This document shows, in pieces, positions 5,398 through 11,786 of a stretch of 11,786 nt of DNA. The stretch comes from Spirochaetaceae bacterium. Its GTDB lineage: Bacteria > Spirochaetota > Spirochaetia > Treponematales > Breznakiellaceae. Location: the NCBI GenBank assembly GCA_031290855.1, contig JAISLM010000051.1:1-11786 (forward strand), in the 5' to 3' direction. The number at the start of each line of letters is the position of its first letter. The stretch's first letter is position 1. The notes under the pieces were generated by a model. That model was not told where the DNA came from. It did no database searches and was given only the letters and a program-made list of their open reading frames with translations. The position numbers and the translations under genes were made by a program.

Positions 5398-5838
5398 CTA
5401 AAACTCTATCGTCCAGTCTCCCTCAAGGAGAAAATCCGAATCTTTGTTTAACGGCTTTTGCCGCACATACCGTGCGAACAGCGTACCGTCCGCGCACAGC
5501 AGGCCGAACTCCCTAATCGCCTTGTCATTCGCTTCCGCCGTTGTAATGACCCATCTAAAGCTCACCTGTCCGCTCGCCGGATATTCAACACCGTCAATAT
5601 CCTTTATGAAAGGGTCGGTTATTTCGAGGTCTCCGGGAACGGGCGGCGTTCCGTCCGTTCCCAGCGCGATAGCCGCGATTTGCCGCCCACCGGCGTCTCC
5701 GGCTACAAAATGCGCCATCTGAAACCTCGCGCCGTCTACAATCATATTGCCGCCGTCATCTTCCTCGACAAGTTTTCCGTTTTTCCAGACGCGAAGTCTG
5801 AACACGCCGCGCGCCCACGCTTTTTCTTTTATTCTCAT
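5398..5838 (-). CDS. Tail fibre / tail-collar-type protein
   Basis: This is a 146-aa phage tail protein. The C-terminal half (AIREFGLLCADGTLFARY, then LLEGDWTIEF) matches a pattern common to small tail proteins lying between gpI and the fibre in P2-like phages: E(F/L)GLL..DGTLFAR..R...K..D..LEG.WTI.F. The exact role is not known; it is likely to be part of the fibre base. The ATG at 5838 has AGGAGG at good spacing. It starts 8 nt after the gpI stop and ends 12 nt before the next gene, so it is within the operon. Its TAG stop lies in the same frame as the next gene, with no other stop between, but the downstream gene has its own ribosome binding site. Confidence 0.72.
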   Translation of the reverse strand: MRIKEKAWARGVFRLRVWKNGKLVEEDDGGNMIVDGARFQMAHFVAGDAGGRQIAAIALGTDGTPPVPGDLEITDPFIKDIDGVEYPASGQVSFRWVITTAEANDKAIREFGLLCADGTLFARYVRQKPLNKDSDFLLEGDWTIEF

Positions 5839-5846
5839 GTGCCCTC

Positions 5847-7088
5847 CTACACGGCAATTAATATGCCGCCGTTTAATTTTATGCTTCCGTCAAGCCGGTA
5901 TTGTCCGTTTATTTTCCGGCAATACCGCAAGCCGGCTTTTACCCTGTCGTTTATTCCGGCAAAGCCGGAAAGCCCTTCACATCCGTCCAGTTTTACCGCG
6001 CCGTTCAATTTAAGACGCGCCCGGTAGGTTTCAAAATATCCGACCGCGCCTCGCGCCAGAACCTTATCCGTTACGCCGCTATAGCCGTCCAGTTTCGCGT
6101 AACCGTCCAGCCTGACTTTGCCGTTTAGTTTAAGAGGCAGTCTGTAACGGTCGCGCGGGCTTGTTGCCGCCGCCGCGTGAATGGTGTCGCAAACGCCGGT
6201 ATACGCGTCTTTAACGGCTGTTTGTGAAACCATAAAAATAGCGTCATTTACCCGACCGAAGCCGGACAGTTTTTCCGAGCCGTCAAGCCGTATCGCGCCG
6301 TTCAATTTTATTCGCGCCGCGTATACTTCCGTCCGCCGGGGCTTTACCGATACCTCCGCCATGTCTAAAATACCGCGCCCAAGTTTTACCGGAAGCCGCA
6401 CGATGCCTGTCGCAGGTGTTGTCAACAACGCGCCGGACAGGTTTACCGCTCCGTTAAGACGGAAACCGCCGTCCAGTTTTATCCGCAGTTTTTCGGTCGC
6501 GTTCACCGTTTTGCCGTCAAGTTTTACCCTGCCGTTTAGTTTGACGCTCCTGTCGTTAAACGTTTCGCGCGGATTAGTCCGCGCCCGTGCGGCGAGCGTT
6601 TCGCGCGTGATAACTTTCTCCACGAAATGAAACCACTCCGCCACGGAAAGTTTTACGTTCGGATTTACAAGCCCGTCAAGAAACTCCAAAAGCCAGCGTC
6701 TGTCGGCATCGTCAAGTTCCATGACTTTAACGTATATGTGCAAAAACTCATCGCTTACCACGTATCTGCCGCCGAAATGCGCGTCCAACTGCCCCGTGAT
6801 ATAGGCGCGCTCCCCGGCTCTCATTAAAAAGAAACTGGCGGCTGATACGCGCTCGCGGTATTCGGCTTCGGTATCGTCCTTCAGGCGCGGAACAAGTAAC
6901 GCCCTTCCGTGTTCCTCAAGTTTTGCCGCGTCCGCCAAATACGGAAAGTGCGCGTTGAACGCCGTCAGCGCGTCCGCCCCGACCTTGCTAAAAACATCGG
7001 ATATAACGCCGAAGAGGGCGCGGCGGTTCGGTTTTTGTATGCCGGGCGGGGCTATTGTTTTCTCTATCAGTTTTTTTATTTCGTTCAT
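5847..7088 (-). CDS. gpI-like tail protein with (K/R)L(N/D)G repeat extension
   Basis: The 413-aa product has two parts. Residues 1 to about 160 look like P2 gpI-type proteins that join baseplate to fibre, including AHFPYLADAAKLEEHGRALL and a conserved region through AEWFHFVEKVI; position directly after J supports this. Residues about 180-413 are an unusual repeat region. Six blocks of two or three hexads of the form (K/R)LxGxx begin near 182, 203, 260, 319, 359 and 393 (for example KLNGAIRLDGSEKLSG). Spacers of about 25-45 residues separate most of them. Normal gpI proteins are about 180-200 aa, so the repeat tail roughly doubles the length and may form a beta-solenoid stalk. The start ATG overlaps the J stop by one base (TAATG), with weak AAGG upstream. 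Confidence 0.75.
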   Translation of the reverse strand: MNEIKKLIEKTIAPPGIQKPNRRALFGVISDVFSKVGADALTAFNAHFPYLADAAKLEEHGRALLVPRLKDDTEAEYRERVSAASFFLMRAGERAYITGQLDAHFGGRYVVSDEFLHIYVKVMELDDADRRWLLEFLDGLVNPNVKLSVAEWFHFVEKVITRETLAARARTNPRETFNDRSVKLNGRVKLDGKTVNATEKLRIKLDGGFRLNGAVNLSGALLTTPATGIVRLPVKLGRGILDMAEVSVKPRRTEVYAARIKLNGAIRLDGSEKLSGFGRVNDAIFMVSQTAVKDAYTGVCDTIHAAAATSPRDRYRLPLKLNGKVRLDGYAKLDGYSGVTDKVLARGAVGYFETYRARLKLNGAVKLDGCEGLSGFAGINDRVKAGLRYCRKINGQYRLDGSIKLNGGILIAV

Positions 7089-8140
7089 TATCCGGCCTTC
7101 GCAACATCAATTGCCGCTATAATAATGCTCGCTTCCCCCGCCTGCACGTCCCGCGCAGGAGAGATGATTTCCACCGTTTTAAGCCCCAGCGGTTCATACA
7201 GCGCGTACAAATCTTTTATCGTGAACCGTCCGCCTATTCCCAAATCATGAACGTAGTATTCCGCTACCAGCGCGACATCAGCCTCGTCAGCCTCCCCGCT
7301 GTATTCTACGGCGACCGAGATATTCGTAACATCAGGCGCTTTTACCTGCACGTCAAAACCCATTAGCTCGTGGTCGTACAGCGCGGTTTCTACAGCCTCA
7401 ATCAGTTCCTCGTTGGGAAGTCCGGTAACGGACGCTATGACAACGTCCGTGCTTCCGGGGCCGCGCGGCGTTCTGATTATTTTAGCGCTCCTCACACCCG
7501 CTACCGCCTCCGCGTAAAATTTATAGGTCTCTTTCGTGTCGCCTAATGTCTGACTCCTCCAGCGGTTCTTTACACGCTCGCGGTACGAGTCGTCCTCTTC
7601 GGTGTTCTCCCCCGGCGATACAATCCAGTCCTCCCCCGCCTCTACGGAATCAAGTCCGGGTATGACCCGGGTGATGCGGACGGGGATACCGCTTCCGATG
7701 TTGTAATCGCTTCCGGCGAATTCCGCCGCGACAGGAATCGCAAAATCGCTTTCGGCGGTAAACGCGGTTTTTGCCGTTACCTTGTAACGCAGTCCGGTCC
7801 CCTCCACCACTATCCACGCGCCTTCCGGGATGCTCCCCTCGCCGTAGGAATGCCCGGTAAAATTGCCGCCCGCCCTGTTGTCGCTTTTCCTTACCACGCC
7901 GAGGGCAAGGCCCCAGAACGAAAGGAATACGCCGGTCGCGCCGTCAAGCGTGGCGTTGGAATAAACAGGGTTTATCGCGGTCTTGTAAATGAAAAACACC
8001 GCCGCCGCTATCACTTCCAAAAATCCGCGCAGAACCCCGGTGCTTTTGAAATTGGAAAGGCCGGTGTTTGTTTTCGCTATGGAAATAATATCGTCCCGAA
8101 TTGTTTTATCGTCTTTGTCTATCCAGCTTTCCATCATCAT
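7088..8140 (-). CDS. Baseplate assembly protein J
   Basis: This is a 350-aa baseplate J family protein, part of the baseplate periphery in contractile phage tails. Typical features are the N-terminal helical region (IKSFL-like spacing around residues 30-80), the GSGIPVRITRVIPGLDSVE segment with EGSIPEGAWIV, then the conserved ENTEEDDSYRERVKNRWRSQ and a PRGPGSTDVVI segment. Length is normal. The start overlaps the wedge gene stop as ATGA; two further ATG codons follow immediately, so the exact first residue is uncertain by two positions. It lies between gp25/W and gpI, the usual W-J-I order of P2. Confidence 0.93.
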   Translation of the reverse strand: MMMESWIDKDDKTIRDDIISIAKTNTGLSNFKSTGVLRGFLEVIAAAVFFIYKTAINPVYSNATLDGATGVFLSFWGLALGVVRKSDNRAGGNFTGHSYGEGSIPEGAWIVVEGTGLRYKVTAKTAFTAESDFAIPVAAEFAGSDYNIGSGIPVRITRVIPGLDSVEAGEDWIVSPGENTEEDDSYRERVKNRWRSQTLGDTKETYKFYAEAVAGVRSAKIIRTPRGPGSTDVVIASVTGLPNEELIEAVETALYDHELMGFDVQVKAPDVTNISVAVEYSGEADEADVALVAEYYVHDLGIGGRFTIKDLYALYEPLGLKTVEIISPARDVQAGEASIIIAAIDVAKAG

Positions 8141-8511
8141 TCACCCCGGCCTTTTGTCAAATCGTACTCAAGCGTTTCGGGCTTCACCCGCGCCATCGGC
8201 TTAAACTCCAGTCGGAACTTTCCGGGCCCAGTCCGGTACGCTTTCACGCTGTCAGGGTCTACCCGCGCGTCCGCAATCGCCACGCGCTCAAGTTCCGCTA
8301 TAATCGAAGCCGCCTCACTTTCCGAATCGTTCAGCATAAGCGGCATCGCGCTTCCGGTTCGCCTGTCCCAGTACAAAGCCCCGACCGCCGTTTTAATCGT
8401 CTGGTCTATATCCTGCGCCACCATCGCCGCGCCGGATACAATCGTCATATCGCCGTCTGACGTGAAAACCACGTCATCGTCAACAAGCAAAAAATCCGTT
8501 CCCCAGTCCAT
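8137..8511 (-). CDS. Baseplate wedge protein, gp25/W-like
   Basis: This is a 124-aa product of the gpW/gp25 lysozyme-like baseplate family. After an N-terminal MDWGTDFLLVDDDVVFTSDG, it shows DIDQTIKTAVGALYWDRRTGSAMPLML, a recognisable gp25 pattern in which the Gly-rich turn after an amphipathic helix is conserved. The start is the ATG at 8511, overlapping the stop of the preceding gene by one base (TGATG). A longer in-frame extension up to 8655 runs antiparallel to nothing and overlaps the 78-aa gene, with Arg/Gly-rich filler, so I reject it. The end overlaps J (ATGA). Confidence 0.85.
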   Translation of the reverse strand: MDWGTDFLLVDDDVVFTSDGDMTIVSGAAMVAQDIDQTIKTAVGALYWDRRTGSAMPLMLNDSESEAASIIAELERVAIADARVDPDSVKAYRTGPGKFRLEFKPMARVKPETLEYDLTKGRGE

Positions 8512-8747
8512 CAGATTATCTTCCCGTTGGCGGAAGTCGCCGCGCCGACAAGCGCTCCACCCGTTTGCGTCCCGCCCTGTACGTCTATCCCCGCCGCCGC
8601 TTCCGCCGTCTTTATATGGTCGGTTATCGCTTTCGCGAGCTTCCCCGCGTACCACTCGTTTGTTTTCGGCTCTTCTGTCGCCGCCTCGTCCATCTCGTTG
8701 AAAATCGCGAGCAATGATGTCTTTAACGCGCTTTCGTTTAACGCCAT
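8511..8747 (-). CDS. Small phage structural-region protein, unknown
   Basis: This is a 78-aa protein I do not recognise by function. Residues 1-50 look helical (MALNESALKTSLLAIFNEMD, then WYAGKLAKAITDHIKTAE), followed by a Gly/Thr/Ala-rich tail (GGTQTGGALVGAATSANGKII). Small proteins of this type occur between spike/hub and wedge genes in Mu- and P2-like phages. GGAGG lies 6 nt before the ATG. Gene overlaps or near-contacts on both sides place it firmly in the baseplate operon. Confidence 0.75.
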   Translation of the reverse strand: MALNESALKTSLLAIFNEMDEAATEEPKTNEWYAGKLAKAITDHIKTAEAAAGIDVQGGTQTGGALVGAATSANGKII

Positions 8748-8748
8748 C

Positions 8749-9429
8749 CTACGCCTCCATCACCGCGCCCAGGTCGGTTTTGCCGGTCGTTAATTTTTGA
8801 ATATCAGCGGGAAACACTACGTGCTGCGCCGGACTGCCCACGGTTTTCATGGATATAAGCGTCTGGAAAAGCGTGTCAAGCACGGTAAAAAGGCTCTTTG
8901 AACCGTTTTTAACCGCGCATTTTTCACCGTTTAAAATGATTTGCAGCTTGCCGTTATCAACGCTTGCCCTGTTGCCTTTCTCAAGTTTGACAACGCAACC
9001 CTCGCCGTTGTTTATTTCAATTCCCCTTTCTTTCGCGTCAATGACAAACTTCATCCCCTCGCCGTCCGTTATGATAAATTTGCCTTCGCCGAATTCGTCC
9101 GCCTCGTACTCGTCCGACCATATACCCGCGACATACGGATAGGCCGGGTTCCAGTTAATAAACCCGACAATGACTATCGTGTCCGCTTCCGGTATCGCGT
9201 ACACGCCGCGCTTTTTCCGCGCCGCCCAAACAGGCGAAATCGGCACTTCCGAAATTACCTGTTCGGTGTCCTCAAGCGTTCCGGCCGTAAGTACCCTCAC
9301 GTCTACCGAGTATTTTGTTTTCCCCGGCCCCTCGTGCGTCTTCAGCACCCGGGCAAGAACAGGGGCGGCGCGGTTCGGCAGTATCGCCTCCAGCAGCCGC
9401 CGTAGCAATATTTCTCCCGCCTGAATCAC
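8749..9429 (-). CDS. Baseplate spike protein, gpV-like
   Basis: The 226-aa product resembles baseplate assembly protein V / gp5-type spikes that pierce the outer membrane. An N-terminal helix (residues 1-20) leads to an OB-like beta region (TKYSVDVRVLTAG, VPISPVWA) with DTIVIVGFINWNPAYPYVAGIW at about 83-104, the conserved step in the gpV OB domain. After that comes a beta-strand repeat region (FIITDGEGMKFVIDAKERGIEI, CVVKLEKGNRASVDNGKLQIIL) likely to form the trimeric beta-helix needle. The GTG start at 9429 overlaps the hub stop (GTGA), with AAGGAGG just upstream. It ends with TAG one base before the next ATG. Confidence 0.85.
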   Translation of the reverse strand: MIQAGEILLRRLLEAILPNRAAPVLARVLKTHEGPGKTKYSVDVRVLTAGTLEDTEQVISEVPISPVWAARKKRGVYAIPEADTIVIVGFINWNPAYPYVAGIWSDEYEADEFGEGKFIITDGEGMKFVIDAKERGIEINNGEGCVVKLEKGNRASVDNGKLQIILNGEKCAVKNGSKSLFTVLDTLFQTLISMKTVGSPAQHVVFPADIQKLTTGKTDLGAVMEA

Positions 9430-10181
9430 GCACCCTCCTTCAGATACAGCGTAAGCCGCGATATACCTCGCGATACGGTTAAATCCGTGCGTATGGTCTG
9501 GTACTCTTTTCCGTCCACGGTTAAGTTTTGCGTGTGCCGCACGGGGCGGGGCAGCACCTCTATAAAGCCCGCGCCTTTTCGCACAATATTCTTGCCGGTT
9601 TCAAAAGCGAAAACTTCACCCTCGTTTTTGCCGGTGTCATCAGGCGTACCGAAATGAAACACGTCCTTTTCGTCAAAGAAATACAGAAGCCCCTCCGCGC
9701 CGTGTCCCTTCAGCGCGTCTGCCAGTAAGTCTATACAAATACGCGCCGATACGGTCTGTGTGGAAAACCGCGCCATCTCCACTTCGGGGATTGTTATTGC
9801 CGTTTCGCTTATTCCCGCCGCGCCTAATATATCGTCTAAAATTGTTCCCGCTTTTTCTTTGCGGTACGCGGCGGTGAAATCCGTATCGCACAGTTTTTTA
9901 TAGCCGTCCGTCAGAAGCAGTTCACGGTATGAACCGTTAATATCAGCCGAATATACCTTACCGGTAAAATACAAATCGGTTCTGTCATCGGACGCAAGCG
10001 ACACGGTAATATCATCGCCTGACGCGCCTACTTCCGAATCAGCGGGATACAAAAGGCGCGACACCACTGAATGAAAACCCCGCTGCGTGGCGAGCTTAAA
10101 CGATGACGGACGCTTTTCAACAACGCTTCCGCCTATGGATACTTCGAGGACGGGGTGAAGCGGTATTTCATAGCTTTGCAT
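9426..10181 (-). CDS. Phage late control gene D-like baseplate hub
   Basis: This is a 251-aa protein in the position of the gpD/gp27-type hub that holds the spike. It begins with a strand-rich domain (HPVLEVSIGGSVV) and contains DDITVSLASDDRTDLYFTGKV, a pattern typical of hub proteins. A helical region AGTILDDILGAAGIS follows at about 110-124, then ICIDLLADALKGHGAEGLLYFFDEKDVFHFG (about 146-176), matching the conserved L...L..A....G..YFFDE..VFHFG signature. It is shorter than P2 gpD (about 390 aa), as in Mu-like relatives. Its ATG lies inside the end of the previous gene (14-bp overlap), with GGAGG 6 nt upstream. Confidence 0.75.
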   Translation of the reverse strand: MQSYEIPLHPVLEVSIGGSVVEKRPSSFKLATQRGFHSVVSRLLYPADSEVGASGDDITVSLASDDRTDLYFTGKVYSADINGSYRELLLTDGYKKLCDTDFTAAYRKEKAGTILDDILGAAGISETAITIPEVEMARFSTQTVSARICIDLLADALKGHGAEGLLYFFDEKDVFHFGTPDDTGKNEGEVFAFETGKNIVRKGAGFIEVLPRPVRHTQNLTVDGKEYQTIRTDLTVSRGISRLTLYLKEGA

Positions 10182-10833
10182 ACTTAGCCTCCAGTTCCCC
10201 TAAACCCCTGCGCGTCTTATCGGACACGACCGGCTTTACGGATTTTTCATCTTGCGCGTCCGCCGCGCTTTGCGCCGCCCCAAGCTGCCTGTCCTGGCTT
10301 TTACCCGCCACGCCGTCAAACTCGTCAAACTCAAGCGTACAGGTAATAATTCGTTTTCCCCTGCTCTCACTTGACTTCAGACTGTTGAAAAGAAACTCCT
10401 GTACCCCCCACGCTTTTAAGTGCGGATGCTGGATGGTATAAACGCGGGGCCTGCCGTCTTTCATCTGCTTAAAATACCTTGTGATTTCCCGCAGACAGTC
10501 AAACCGCGTAACATTGGGTACCAGCGCGTTGCCCGTTCCTCTCGGTATATCGATAAGCAGCAGCGTTATCGTTACGTCCGAGTCCGCCCAGCCCGATATT
10601 ATTTTTACGGAGCCGGACTTGCCGTCCGTTTCGGCGTCGTCCACCAACAGCGAGTCGCTTACTTCTATGCTGTCGAGTATGCCCGGCAGAACGCGCGGCT
10701 CGCCTTCGCCGGACACCCCCGCCTTTATAAAGTTTTCCGCGTTTACGGCTTCTATATACGCATTAAATTCGGCGGCCCGGGAAAGTATTGAAGGAAGCGT
10801 GTTCCCGGGGAACGTGAAATCCGGAAGCCTCAT
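10168..10833 (-). CDS. Baseplate/tail structural protein (tail-hub adaptor)
   Basis: This is a 221-aa protein between tape measure and hub, the place where many contractile phages have a LysM/gpX-type or gp53-like baseplate protein. I see no clear LysM motif. Visible features are GEPRVLPGILDSIEVSDSLLVDDAETDG (about 44-71), the strand pairs VKIISGWADSDVTITLLLID, a conserved-looking FDCLREITRYFKQ, and a C-terminal charged helix. The ATG overlaps the tape-measure stop (ATGA), and GGGAGG precedes it by 7 nt. Product identity is inferred mainly from position. Confidence 0.65.
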   Translation of the reverse strand: MRLPDFTFPGNTLPSILSRAAEFNAYIEAVNAENFIKAGVSGEGEPRVLPGILDSIEVSDSLLVDDAETDGKSGSVKIISGWADSDVTITLLLIDIPRGTGNALVPNVTRFDCLREITRYFKQMKDGRPRVYTIQHPHLKAWGVQEFLFNSLKSSESRGKRIITCTLEFDEFDGVAGKSQDRQLGAAQSAADAQDEKSVKPVVSDKTRRGLGELEAKYAKL

Positions 10834-11786
10834 ACCGCGACCTCCCTCGGCTCAAGTACCGCCTGTTCAAGCTGGCGCACGAAATTCAAAAGGTTAAGGC
10901 TGTCCTCCGCCTGTAAATACAGGTTTTCAATCTTTACCGTTCGGGGTTCGCTCTTAACCGGCTTTGTTTCCGGCTTCGGCCACGGCGTAACCGCAGTGCT
11001 TTGCTGCGGCATCGCTTCCTTAAAGACCGAAGGAACTTCCCTGTCGAAGTCCGCTATATTATCTATGCCGGACGTGACGGCGGCGGGCGGCACGGCGATA
11101 CCGGCGGACATAAAAGCGTCTGACGCGGTTGTGGTCATTTCCGAAACGGCTATTCCTTTCCGCCCTGCCGCCGCCAGATGTTCCTCCAGCAAACCGCCGC
11201 CTGCCGATGTGCCGGTAGTCGTTCCAAGCGCGGAAACGGCGGCAACGCTTGTGGCCGCAGGTGGCGGCGCGGCAATGGATGGCGCGGTGACGGTTGGCGG
11301 GACTATCGGCTCGGCGGTGATAGTGTCAATTGGTTTTGCCACCGAATCCACAGTTTTATTTTCACGCTTCCCGGCAATTTCGGTTTTCCCCATTTCCACC
11401 GTCTCGCCGAACCAGCCTTTTATCGAACCTATGATACCGCCGATGGTGTCTCCTATCGCCCTAAACGGCGCGATAATCGCGTCTATTACAGGAGCGAGCC
11501 ATTCGACAAAGCCCATGACAACGCCTTTTATGCCTTCCCAAATCGAAGTGAAAAAATCGGAGACCCACGTCCATGCGGAAGCGAAACCGCTGGTGACAGA
11601 AACCCACACGCCGGAAAACCAGGCGGCGGCAGACGCTACAATTTGCAATATCCAGTTCCAGACGGAACTGAAAAAAGAAAGTATTCCGTTCCATGCGGAG
11701 GTGAATCCCCCAACGATACCGGCCCATAATCCGGTAAAAAAATTCTTGATACCGCCCCCCGCGCTTGTAAATAAATTGGTTATACG
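10830..11786 (-). CDS. Tape measure protein, C-terminal part (gene continues off the right edge)
   Basis: The reading frame is open to the right edge, giving the last 318 residues of a larger protein. It continues beyond the TTG at 11648 with RITNLFTSAGG and NFFTGLWAG, so 11648 is not a true start. The first ~100 residues show 11-residue tryptophan/phenylalanine-rich hydrophobic repeats (GGFTSAWNGIL, SFFSSVWNWIL and similar), typical of tape measure proteins, which set tail length and may insert into the membrane. A Pro/Ala/Thr-rich linker (about 130-240) follows, ending in a charged C-terminus (TVKIENLYLQAEDSLNLL). Confidence 0.9.
   Translation of the reverse strand, partial: RITNLFTSAGGGIKNFFTGLWAGIVGGFTSAWNGILSFFSSVWNWILQIVASAAAWFSGVWVSVTSGFASAWTWVSDFFTSIWEGIKGVVMGFVEWLAPVIDAIIAPFRAIGDTIGGIIGSIKGWFGETVEMGKTEIAGKRENKTVDSVAKPIDTITAEPIVPPTVTAPSIAAPPPAATSVAAVSALGTTTGTSAGGGLLEEHLAAAGRKGIAVSEMTTTASDAFMSAGIAVPPAAVTSGIDNIADFDREVPSVFKEAMPQQSTAVTPWPKPETKPVKSEPRTVKIENLYLQAEDSLNLLNFVRQLEQAVLEPREVAV

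Noticed and set aside
8137..8748. In-frame continuity of gpV and gp25 across TAG, as a further recoding case
   Set aside because: The intervening frame overlaps the well-formed 78-aa gene in another frame and yields Arg/Gly-rich filler. gp25 has its own overlapping start, so this TAG is an ordinary stop.
4360..8751. Global TAG reassignment (code 15) in this phage
   Set aside because: TAG ends the gpI-like and gpV-like genes at natural C-termini just before well-placed starts, and no internal TAG is seen in other conserved genes here.

Overview
The window is the late (tail) end of a contractile-tailed (P2/Mu-type myovirus) phage or prophage, followed by a diversity-generating retroelement (DGR) and a phage DNA methylase. 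All credible genes lie on the minus strand and are transcribed from the right edge to the left. Base composition is mid-GC, and most genes have clear GGAGG-type ribosome binding sites with ATGA/GTGA stop-start overlaps. The host cannot be named from the sequence. A mid-GC gut or environmental bacterium fits, and a spirochaete is only a guess.

Right to left: 11786-10830 is the 3' part of a tape-measure gene. It is followed by a baseplate/tail protein (10833-10168), a gpD-like hub protein (10181-9426), a gpV-like spike protein (9429-8749), a small unknown protein (8747-8511), a gp25/W-like wedge protein (8511-8137), baseplate J (8140-7088), and a gpI-like protein carrying a long (K/R)L(N/D)G repeat tail (7088-5847). 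Two tail-fibre-type proteins (5838-5398 and 5385-4360) come next. The last tail ORF (4359-3772) is a C-type-lectin/FGE-fold domain that ends in the DGR variable repeat (VR).

The DGR occupies about 3903-2404: VR (3903-3791), a perfect 28-bp palindrome (3696-3723), the template repeat TR (3662-3550), a structured 132-nt spacer, and a DGR-type reverse transcriptase (3417-2404). TR and VR align over 113 bp with 17 differences. Every one is at a coding-strand adenine of TR, and the other 87 positions are identical. This is direct evidence of past adenine-specific mutagenic homing. No Avd gene is present. Instead a 102-aa protein is translationally coupled to the RT by a GTGA overlap.

Two further observations stand out. 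First, the lectin domain is separated from the tail fibre by a single in-frame TAG followed immediately by GTG, so the target is split by an amber codon where relatives are continuous. Second, I found only one GATC in 11,786 bp (about 45 expected by chance). It lies in the TR-RT spacer, and the window also carries a Dam-type methylase gene.

Left of the RT operon are a tail-fibre-assembly-like gene (2023-1673), a hairpin-rich intergenic region, the dam-like gene (1486-653) and a strong bidirectional terminator. The first ~600 bases hold no credible gene: a G-rich 13-bp minisatellite, then three copies of a 16-bp repeat, plausibly the junction with non-phage DNA.
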